Origin: CAZXEU01 sp964639665
GTDB lineage: Bacteria; Bacteroidota; Rhodothermia; Rhodothermales; Bin80
Reading direction: 5' to 3'
NCBI GenBank assembly: GCA_964639665.1
Contig: CAZXEU010000124.1
Span: 1 to 5,366 of the forward strand
Length of the DNA: 5,366 nt
Part shown: one piece after another, positions 1 through 5,366 of the stretch
Layout of the letters: each line of letters opens with the position of its first letter
How positions within the stretch are numbered: the first letter of the stretch is position 1
Translations under genes and position numbers: made by a program
Notes under the pieces: model-generated
What the model saw: only the letters and a program-made list of their open reading frames with translations
What the model was told of the DNA's origin: nothing
The model's database searches: none

Positions 1-203
1 ATGACCTGCACAAGCCCGCCGGGCACACGAAATGCGGCGGCGTCATCGCCTATTCCGACCACAGGCATTGCCCCCGCGTCAGCCGGCAACAGCTTTTCCA
101 GCCGAGCGATAAGGCCGAATTCGCCCAGCTCACTAAGCGGCGTTGGCGAAGACATGGCAAAGCGAGGCGGCATTGCCTGAGTATTGGAATCGGCCGGGGT
201 CAT
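1..203 (-). CDS. thiL: Thiamine-monophosphate kinase, N-terminal part (runs off the window)
   Basis: This is the first 67 codons of a ThiL-type enzyme, which phosphorylates thiamine monophosphate to thiamine diphosphate with ATP in the cytosol, the last step of cofactor synthesis. Two family signatures are visible: LSELGEFGLIARL at residues 23-35 and VVGIGDDAAAF at residues 48-58. The second is the N-terminal acidic loop that in ThiL binds Mg2+ and nucleotide. The ATG at 203 is chosen because AGGAAGG lies directly upstream. In-frame ATGs at residues 11 and 17 would give a protein closer to the usual ThiL start but have weaker ribosome sites, so the first 16-20 residues may not be translated. 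The upstream neighbour is the SDR gene on the same strand, 138 bases away, not nusB, which often precedes thiL in proteobacteria. AIR-synthase relatives (SelD, HypE, PurM) share the fold, but the SELGEFGLI motif favours ThiL. Confidence 0.88.
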   Translation of the reverse strand, partial: MTPADSNTQAMPPRFAMSSPTPLSELGEFGLIARLEKLLPADAGAMPVVGIGDDAAAFRVPGGLVQV

Positions 204-341
204 CCTTCCTGAGGGACGCGGATTCGTGTGACTTCCACCCCTGTCACGTACGCCCGGGTCCCTGGCCAAAGTGCGGGTCCTCTACCGGGCCAAGCACTAG
301 TACCCACACATGCTGCCATTGAGCCAATCTACTTCCGTGGG

Positions 342-1166
342 CTAGCCTGCTGCATCCGGTCGCATGTGCGCGGCCATGAAAGCGGATCCCAGGAGGTTTA
401 GCCCTCCGTCCACCATCAGCGTGGTACCTGTGATGTAGGAAGCAAGCGGAGAGGACAGGAATACTGCGGCCTTGCCGATTTCGTCGGCGCTTCCGAATCT
501 TCCCAACGGTATGCTGCGGCGGAGTCCTTCCTGCGCATCTTCGGTCTTCGGCATGAGCCTCCGAAATCCCTCCGTGCCCTGCGTGATTCCGGGCACGATG
601 CTGTTGGCACGTATTCCGTGGCGACCCCATTCCAGCGCCAGGTTGCGCATCAGGTTTTCCACTCCGGCCTTCGCCGCCCCGCAGTGGACTTGCCCTGCAT
701 AAGGGATGAGCCCTTGCCCGGCCGACACAAAGAGTACTACGCCGCGCGTCTCGCGCAGCTGGTCAAGTGCGGCACGGCAGGCGTGAAAAGAGCCAAGGAG
801 ATCGATATCGACGACGGCCTTGAAGCCTCCCGAAGTAAGCTGGTCTGCGGACGCCAGAAAATTCCCCGCCGCCCCGCACACGAGCGTGTGAACGGGACCG
901 AGCTGCTGGCGCGCCGCCTCAAGGGCCGCCTGTAGTACTTCATAATTGCGCACGTCGGCAACGTGGGCGGATACTTGTGCGCCGAGCGCGGAGAGAACGC
1001 CGGCAGCCTCCTCCAACCGGTCCGGGTTGCGCCCGCATATCCCGACGTTTGCTCCGGCCCTCGCAAAGGCGCTCGCAATACCGAGGTTGATGCCGCTGCC
1101 TCCGCCCGTCACGAAGGCGGTCTTGCCGGACATCGGCGAGTTTGACAGGAATTCTGCGGAGGCCAT
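342..1166 (-). CDS. SDR-family oxidoreductase, 2,4-dienoyl-CoA reductase-like
   Basis: The gene encodes a complete short-chain dehydrogenase/reductase of 274 residues with a Rossmann fold, probably cytosolic and NADP(H)-dependent. From the chosen start: cofactor loop TGGGSGIN at 20-27 (Asn where most SDRs have Gly), R46 after the second strand (fits NADP preference), D71 in ADV, GAAGNF at 98-103, S148, K166, PG at 192-193 and TEG at 198-200. The CAAGNF-like motif, FKAVVDID, GQVHCGAAKAG and GTEGFRRL closely follow peroxisomal 2,4-dienoyl-CoA reductase and the bacterial SDRs like it, which suggests unsaturated fatty acyl-CoA metabolism. The YxxxK tyrosine is replaced by Cys162, as expected for reductases of this branch, which also lack it. 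The start is uncertain: ATGs at 1190, 1166 and 1133 are all in frame and none has a good Shine-Dalgarno site. 1166 leaves a short leader before SGKTAFVTGGG; the frame stays open to an ATG at 1322, but that extension is unlike the family. Substrate is inferred, not shown. Confidence 0.87.
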   Translation of the reverse strand: MASAEFLSNSPMSGKTAFVTGGGSGINLGIASAFARAGANVGICGRNPDRLEEAAGVLSALGAQVSAHVADVRNYEVLQAALEAARQQLGPVHTLVCGAAGNFLASADQLTSGGFKAVVDIDLLGSFHACRAALDQLRETRGVVLFVSAGQGLIPYAGQVHCGAAKAGVENLMRNLALEWGRHGIRANSIVPGITQGTEGFRRLMPKTEDAQEGLRRSIPLGRFGSADEIGKAAVFLSSPLASYITGTTLMVDGGLNLLGSAFMAAHMRPDAAG

Positions 1167-1948
1167 GGAGGGTGCGCTCAAATACAACATTCGCACTAGG
1201 TGATAATGTACGGAGGGCCGCGGGTTTTCTGTAGTGCAATGCCGCGAAGCGGGGGACGGAACCTTTCCAGAATAAGCCGGACCAGGAAAGGGACCATGGC
1301 TCTCCGCCCAGGTTGGGGCCACTTACCCGAGACCTACTAATCCGTCCCGCAGCTCCCAGACCACTATGCAAGCCTTACCAATTCGCAGTCCTGGCACCGC
1401 TGGCTTGTATTCTGGCGAGCAGGTCCGCACGGAAACGCTGGACGATGGCGCGCCTGATTTCGCGAGTCTTTCCGAGAAGCAGGTCATGACCCTATATCCC
1501 ACGGCGGCTGTCAAGAGCTCTGCCAACGGGCAGGGAGCATTCGAGATCTTGAATCCGTCGCTGGTGCCGCCTGAGGCCTCAGGTTCGGTCGAGCTCGGCT
1601 GCGGTACCGCGCCGGTCGCTGCCCATACCGCCATCAGGCCGGGATAGATCGTAGCAGACAGAACCGCCGGTGACCTGGGCTATCTCTCTGAATCTGTTTC
1701 CATTTACCCCGTCGCCTTAGGGAATCGGAGCGGGAGCGGCCAGGTGCGATCCCATATCATGGAAGAAGTCCTGCCTACGCTGGAGCTGCGAGGCCATACC
1801 GTGCTGCTCAATTTCGAAGCGCGGCCCCAACAGTTTCTAAACGCCCAGGGGCCGCCCGCGGTGGACAATTCCGGAGTCTATGGAGAAGTACTGACACAGG
1901 TGCTTCGCGTTTCCGCTCCCGAGCGGGCCCCAAGCCAGGTTTTCGTGA

Positions 1949-2281
1949 GGCGGGAAGTGGCACCGGCCCCCGGTCGGGGACAGGTCCGTCATACTGATCC
2001 TTGAAACTGCCGTTATCCCCTTCTTCGGCGACGTGGTGCTGTTTGCCGGAAGCGAGGAATTTGGACGAGCATGTGCAATCGACGTTTCGCGCAGCCAGAT
2101 CAGTGCAGCCGTGGGCATACTGGAGGCAGCCGGAATACTTGCCCGGCCCGAGCCGCATGCCACACATCCTTGTGCATACCAGTCTTGCAGACTGGTGCTG
2201 GCCCGCGATGCAGATAGCCAGGCTATCCACCGGGCTTCGAGAGCAGTCATTCTATCGTGTCACCTGCGTCCGCGTGCCTGA
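1949..2281 (+). pseudogene. Possible relic of a helix-turn-helix regulator
   Basis: This frame opens after a TGA at 1946-1948 and closes at TGA 2279-2281. It has no good start codon (GTG at 2033 at best) and no ribosome site. Around 2075-2137 it reads VSRSQISAAVGILEAAGIL, which has the look of a recognition helix plus following helix of MarR- or GntR-type winged-helix proteins: small polar turn, SRSQIS, then a hydrophobic LEAAGIL. Upstream residues (VILILETAVI) could be the preceding helix. The tail after about 2150 is Cys/His/Arg-rich and does not look like protein. There is no regulator-like continuation in the same frame on either side. A chance resemblance is quite possible. Confidence 0.2.
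2178..2196. repeat. Perfect 8-bp inverted repeat with 3-base loop
   Basis: ACCAGTCT at 2178-2185 and AGACTGGT at 2189-2196 are exact reverse complements around TGC. The hairpin would be fairly stable but no T-run follows on the plus strand, and on the minus strand the sequence after it (tatgcacaagg) is not T-rich either, so it is not a typical rho-independent terminator. It lies inside the gene-poor region with no gene boundary next to it. Function unknown. Confidence 0.5.
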
Positions 2282-2811
2282 CCAGACGCAAGCGCGTCAT
2301 CTTCCTGCAGACGCGCGTAGCCGCTGCACGGGGTCGCCTTTCGAGTATTCGCCTTCGCTGCCCCTGCCCGGGCCCGAATGCGGGTCTATTTGATTCTGGC
2401 CCTTCCACGAAGTCGCCCTGCACGGACAACACGAATGCGGCTGAATGCCCGGGTCGCAGATCCTGCGAATAGTGTTGCTTAATCAAGCATCATGCGAGCA
2501 GCGGCGAGTCGTTCGTCCAAGCCGTGTGCCGAAAAGAAGCTATGGCCGGAATTCAGGCCGCCGCTATGCCAGCTGGATAGTGGACGTTACCGGCATTAGG
2601 GGCTGCCCCAGAATGAGCACGACACTATACGGTCGCCACAAGCCGCCCGCTCGGCTGCTCGCGGCGCGGTTCTCCGCAGCTTCCGCCCTTTCGGGCCCGC
2701 GGTTAACAGGCAGCCAATGCTCTGCCACCTCCGAGCTCAAGGGCCCTTCCGGCGCACTTGAACAAAGGCGTGCGGCAATCCGGCCGTTGTGGCCGCCCGG
2801 AGCCCTGCAGC

Positions 2812-2840
2812 TTGACATACTATATAAATATTGCTATACT
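2812..2840 (+). promoter_or_regulatory. Sigma-70-type promoter of the padR unit
   Basis: TTGACA at 2812-2817 and TATACT at 2835-2840 are separated by exactly 17 bases. The -35 is a full consensus match and the -10 differs from TATAAT at one position. The spacer and the bases after it are strikingly AT-rich compared with the GC-rich surroundings. Transcription should start near 2846-2848, within the inverted repeat that follows, leaving a leader of only about 20 bases before the padR ATG. Confidence 0.85.
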
Positions 2841-2861
2841 GGCTATATCACTATTGATATA
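2829..2861 (+). repeat. Two TATTGNTATA direct repeats, 23 bases apart
   Basis: TATTGCTATA (2829-2838) and TATTGATATA (2852-2861) agree at 9 of 10 positions and start 23 bases apart, roughly two helical turns. The first overlaps the -10 box, the second the right arm of the inverted repeat. A further GCTATA copy pair (2833-2838 and 2842-2847) adds to the half-site pattern. This could mean that two regulator dimers sit side by side, or it may simply reflect the AT-rich composition. Confidence 0.45.
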
Positions 2862-2863
2862 GC
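2842..2863. promoter_or_regulatory. Probable PadR operator: 9-bp inverted repeat at the transcription start
   Basis: GCTATATCA at 2842-2850 and TGATATAGC at 2855-2863 are perfect reverse complements with spacer CTAT. The element starts one base after the -10 box, covers the expected transcription start and ends three bases before the padR start codon. Dimeric PadR proteins commonly bind AT-rich dyads overlapping their own promoters, so repression of its own operon is the natural reading. Binding itself is inferred. Confidence 0.75.
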
Positions 2864-2866
2864 TCG

Positions 2867-3469
2867 ATGAGTCTTGAACACATCCTGCTCGGTTTGCTGC
2901 GCGATCCGGCCACTGGCTACGACCTCAAGAACGCGTTTAAGGAGACAATACGGCATTTCTGGTCGGCTGAGCTAAGCCAGATCTATCCTGCCCTCAAGCG
3001 TCTGGAGCGTCGAAAGCTGCTCCAGAGCCGGTTCGAACCTTCACCAAAGGGTCCAAACCGCCGGGTTTACTCTCTAACGGAAGACGGGCGGAAGGAGCTG
3101 CTGAGCTGGCTTCGCAGTGGCCCTGTTGTCGGCACGGAGCGTTTCGCGTACCTGGCCCAGGTTTACTTTCTGGATTCAATTGGCGACATACACGAAACGC
3201 GGGCCTTCATGACCGCGCTAAGGGAGCATTTCTTGCGCTGGCTCGCCGAGCTTCTGGCCGTGGAGCAGGCCGTAATGGCCGCACACGGCGATGCCCTGAA
3301 TGACTTCAGTGACGCAGGTTTCCACTGGTTTGCAACGCTGCGGATGGGAATTCACTCCATCCAGGCAAAGGTAAACTGGTGCGACGAAACAATTGCAACG
3401 ATTGACCGCAGACTTGAAGCGGCACCCGGCATCCGGGAAGGTACCGATAGCAAACCGGAGAGCCAGTAG
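2867..3469 (+). CDS. PadR-family transcriptional regulator
   Basis: The gene encodes a cytosolic DNA-binding protein of 200 residues, a usual length for PadR proteins with the longer C-terminal helical domain. The N-terminal winged helix begins with the typical MSLEHILLGLLRDPATGYDL. The recognition helix is SQIYPALKRLE at 37-47, and the wing carries GPNRRVYSLTEDGR at 62-75. Residues about 93-180 form the helical Vir_act_alpha_C-type domain used for dimerisation. The ATG at 2867 is the only start that fits the family N terminus, yet no Shine-Dalgarno site precedes it and the leader is about 20 bases. A strong promoter and a perfect dyad lie just upstream, so autoregulation is likely. The membrane-protein gene starts two bases after the stop codon, consistent with one transcript. 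The inducer cannot be deduced; family members respond to phenolic acids, drugs or other small molecules. Confidence 0.95.
   Translation: MSLEHILLGLLRDPATGYDLKNAFKETIRHFWSAELSQIYPALKRLERRKLLQSRFEPSPKGPNRRVYSLTEDGRKELLSWLRSGPVVGTERFAYLAQVYFLDSIGDIHETRAFMTALREHFLRWLAELLAVEQAVMAAHGDALNDFSDAGFHWFATLRMGIHSIQAKVNWCDETIATIDRRLEAAPGIREGTDSKPESQ
3457..3462 (+). promoter_or_regulatory. Ribosome binding site of the membrane-protein gene
   Basis: GGAGAG lies within the last codons of padR, nine bases before the ATG at 3472. It supports that ATG as the true start, and so supports joining the short 45-codon front piece to the longer frame that continues after the TAA. Confidence 0.7.
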
Positions 3470-3471
3470 TC

Positions 3472-4236
3472 ATGAACATCTGGGGGCTGCTATTCGCGGT
3501 CTTGATAAGCATCCACGTCGCCACCGGATTCGTCGGTCTCGCCGCATTCTGGGTACCTGTGCTTGCTCGAAAGGGGAGCCGCACTCATGTGCGGGCCGGT
3601 CGTGTCTAAGCCTATTGCGCCTATGTGGTCACGCTGTCGGCGGTCACGGCCTCGGCCGGCCGGATCTTCTCGTACATGGTCCAGGGAATCAGCGTCACGG
3701 ATCAGCCGGATATCTACGGAATTGCCCTGTTCCTGGGATACCTGGGGATCGTCACGTTCGCCTTTGTGCGCCAGGCAATGCGGGCTGTGGCGACGCGGAA
3801 GGCTCCGAAGCAATTGCGGACCCTGTTTCACGAGGTACTCGCCTGGACATCCATCGCGGGCAGCGTCGCCGTCATCGCGTTTGCAGTGGGCCTGTGGTCG
3901 ACCGTCTCGCCGATACTCCTTGGCCTGAGCCCGATAGGACTGATAGCTGGCCGCAATATGCTGCGACAGATGTATCAGCCACAGGCAGAGCACATGGGCT
4001 GGTTTTTCAGCCATCTTGGGTCGATGCTGGGTGGTGGCATAGCCTTCCACACCGCATTCATCGTATTTGGGGTGCAGCGGCTGGTCGCGTACGAATTGAC
4101 CGGGGCCCTTGCCGTGGTCCCGTGGATCCTGCCTACCGTCGTCGGAATTCCCGCCATTGTAATTTGGACCCGGCACTACAAGCGCAGGTTTGGCGCGGGG
4201 CGGCGCGCGCCTAGATCGAAACGGTCAACTGCCTGA
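3472..4236 (+). pseudogene. Multi-pass membrane protein (DUF2306-like) interrupted by an in-frame TAA
   Basis: One continuous frame of 254 codons begins at the ATG at 3472 and ends at TGA 4234-4236, but codon 46 (3607-3609) is TAA. Both sides belong together. The front has a membrane helix (about 4-32) and the family-like ARKGSRTHVRAGRV motif. The rest has about six hydrophobic stretches near residues 51-68, 81-100, 123-143, 147-160, 180-203 and 210-231, with HLGSMLGGGIAFHTAF in the sixth and a basic tail (HYKRRFG...). This layout, with a K-G-x-R-x-H-x-R-A-G loop after the first helix, resembles uncharacterised inner-membrane proteins of the DUF2306 kind; no biochemical role is known to me. 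The frame is the same before and after TAA, so a base change (for example from TAC or TAT) explains it better than an indel. Restart at GTG 3625 or ATG 3676 is possible but neither has a ribosome site. Sitting two bases after padR, it is the likely target of that regulator. Confidence 0.75.
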
Positions 4237-4771
4237 CTTGGCTAGGCCGGTCAGTCTCCAGTCCTGCACGTGGGCCACGCATTTCCGGTCCTGATTCGGC
4301 AACTCAAGCCTCGGCAGCGTACGCGTAAAGCAGGCTGGCAGGACGTGCCTGGTATTGCAATTGAATTCTGCAAAGACGGGCGCTTGTATCACCGTGCTGG
4401 CTGGCCGACCGTATCGCCAGTTCTGGCCCAGAATGCCGCGCTGCGGTGAACGTCCCCGCTATACTGCCAGGCACCAGTGCCAGTCTCCCGAACGCCCAGT
4501 AGAACCACCGCCCTCTCCCGGATCGATGCAGACCGCACGGCGGATTCCCCGAAAGTAGCGCTGTCAGCCAATTTGTCCGGACCTTGCCACAGGGCGAGAT
4601 CCGATCTCGGTGATTGCGGGTACGGCCCCGGCCAAATTCAATAGCATGAAGGCGAAAAAGTGGGCACTTTGCGTAACTCCCCCTGGTACCAAGCGCCAAC
4701 ACCGAGCGCGCCGTCAGCCGCAACGGCCGTATTTGTCAAAGGTCACCCGCTGTGTATGCCAGGCCGCCGTC
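4237..4771. other. Intergenic stretch of about 535 bases, nothing recognised
   Basis: This stretch lies between the converging membrane-protein remnant and beta-propeller remnant. Frames open on both strands have no ribosome sites and no family motifs. A bulged hairpin, CTGAC...GTCAG at 4233-4254, starts inside the last codons of the membrane-protein gene, but no T-run follows, so it is at best a weak terminator. No tRNA-like cloverleaf was seen. Confidence 0.5.
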
Positions 4772-5272
4772 TTACGGCGCGACAAACCGGTAGACCTCAA
4801 GGGATGGATTCGAGTAGTCGTCCTGGCCGGCCGGGCCTGGCCATACGAGGCGATAGGCCAGCCCGTTTGCAGCATGCAGGAATAGCACCAGCCTGGTGCC
4901 CAACTCTTCTGCAACCAGCTCCCCGTCCTTGGTAAAGACCTGGTATCCGCCTCCCCGATCATTGTTGTGATACTGAACCAGGAGCAATTGATCGGTAAGC
5001 TCGAAAAGCCCCGCGTTTGTTGTTTTGTCTTTGCTCCAGTTGCCAAACTCCCTAATATTGCCCTGGACATCGCTGGGCAGATCTTTGCGGGGAGACCGAA
5101 ACCATGGGCTGCGCTGCGAAATCCTGTCCTGAACCGTTCCATCCAGGGAGAATTTCAGGATATCCGGCTCTGGAGCAGAAGTGTAAAATAGGTGCTCCCC
5201 GTCCGCAATGAAACCGCCGCCGCCTACTAGGAGCCTGTCGGGCTTTCCGATGTTTGTAAGCGGTGAGTACGT
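4772..5272 (-). pseudogene. C-terminal half of a 6-bladed beta-propeller protein, frame lost upstream
   Basis: The minus-strand frame from 5272 to the TAA at 4774-4772 encodes 166 residues that read as a natural protein. It begins TYSPLTNIGKPDRLLVGGGG, has GEHLFYTSAPEPDILKFSLDG (about 5200-5138), then YQVFTKDGELVAEEL (4945-4901), and ends NPSLEVYRFVAP next to the stop. The repeated 'hydrophobic strand, F-x-x-D/K-D-G' blades and the closing NP-x-x-x-VYRF strand are typical of the C termini of 6-bladed beta-propeller proteins (PF17170 type), usually about 350-400 residues and often exported. Here the frame meets TGA at 5275-5273 and more stops at 5287 and 5293, and no start codon lies at its upstream end. 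Another phase stays open from there to the window edge, so a frameshift near 5265-5290 is likely. The N-terminal half lies beyond the window. Ligand or enzymatic role is unknown. Confidence 0.7.
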
Positions 5273-5366
5273 TCAATAGCTGGATTAGCGCTATGGCAGT
5301 CAGGTTTGTTCCTATGGACCGCAGTGCTCTGGAGCTTTTTCCCCGGACGGTTGACGAGTATGTGTC

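Larger units (their letters stand above)
1167..2811. other. Gene-poor region of about 1.6 kb, probably non-coding or decayed
   Basis: No convincing gene was found on either strand between the SDR start and the padR promoter. Open frames of 80-140 codons occur in several phases on both strands, as expected by chance in GC-rich DNA. None has a ribosome site, a recognisable motif or a protein-like composition over its length. The plus-strand frame open from 1276 is stopped by TAG at 1645-1647, continues to 2002-2004 and matches no family I know. A short winged-helix-like stretch (see 1949-2281) is the only protein-like remnant. The SDR promoter must lie at the left edge on the minus strand. TACATT at 1210-1205 is a possible -10 box, without a clear -35. 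Confidence 0.55.

Noticed and set aside
1366..2004. Plus-strand frame interrupted once by TAG at 1645, a possible broken gene
   Set aside because: About 243 codons with one stop is mildly suggestive, but there is no recognisable motif or ribosome site, and other phases here are similarly open.
1808..2250. Two overlapping minus-strand open frames of about 140 codons
   Set aside because: No ribosome site, no motif, unusual Cys/His/Arg or Ser/Ala mixture; chance openness in GC-rich DNA.
2454..2468. TCGCAG-ATC-CTGCGA hairpin
   Set aside because: Only six base pairs, no T-run and no gene end next to it; expected by chance at this length.
2445..2870. Plus-strand open frame of 141 codons running into the padR start
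   Set aside because: It runs straight through the padR promoter and operator, is Arg/Ser-rich and resembles no family I know.
3490..4176. Minus-strand open frame of 228 codons opposite the membrane gene
   Set aside because: Composition is that of an antisense shadow (Gly, Asp, Arg, His, Pro rich) and it lacks any ribosome site or motif.
3393..4214. Long plus-strand open frame of 273 codons overlapping the padR end and the membrane gene
   Set aside because: It is a shadow of the membrane-protein frame: Arg/His/Gly-rich, no start signal, no family motif, while the neighbouring phase encodes clear membrane helices.
4233..4254. Hairpin after the membrane gene as a terminator
   Set aside because: The stem has a bulge and a wobble pair and no T-run follows, so a rho-independent terminator is not supported.
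4714..5142. Minus-strand open frame of 142 codons over the propeller remnant
   Set aside because: It is one phase off the beta-propeller frame, whose blade-like repeats and closing VYRF strand are far more protein-like.

Overview
The window is GC-rich bacterial DNA that is unusually gene-poor. Genes or gene remnants I can recognise cover only about half of it, and two of the five are broken. The protein types (a proteobacterial-looking ThiL start, a dienoyl-CoA-reductase-like SDR, a PadR regulator and a 6-bladed beta-propeller) do not fix the phylum. A free-living or symbiotic Pseudomonadota or Gemmatimonadota-type bacterium with an eroding genome would fit, but that is inference.

Left part, minus strand (1-1166): the first 67 codons of thiamine-monophosphate kinase (thiL, running off the left edge) lie 138 bases downstream of a complete SDR oxidoreductase. 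The SDR resembles peroxisomal-type 2,4-dienoyl-CoA reductases and lacks the classical catalytic tyrosine.

Middle (about 1167-2811): about 1.6 kb without any convincing gene. It holds scattered open frames in several phases, one short stretch that reads like a winged-helix DNA-binding segment, and a perfect 8-bp palindrome. It is best read as decayed or non-coding DNA.

Right of centre, plus strand (2812-4236): a compact two-gene unit. A near-consensus sigma-70 promoter (TTGACA, 17 bases, TATACT) is followed at once by a perfect 9-bp inverted repeat that probably serves as the operator. Next comes a PadR-family regulator with no visible Shine-Dalgarno site. Two bases after padR begins a multi-pass membrane protein with a good ribosome binding site, interrupted by an in-frame TAA at codon 46. 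The arrangement suggests an autoregulated PadR-membrane protein operon whose second gene is now disabled, or is expressed as a truncated product.

Right end (4237-5366): about 535 bases with nothing recognisable, then on the minus strand the C-terminal half of a 6-bladed beta-propeller protein. Its reading frame is lost near 5273, close to the window edge, so it is probably a frameshifted pseudogene.

I found no RNA genes, insertion sequences, CRISPR arrays or phage genes, and no evidence of a new multi-gene system. The most distinctive local feature is the promoter/operator of the padR unit.
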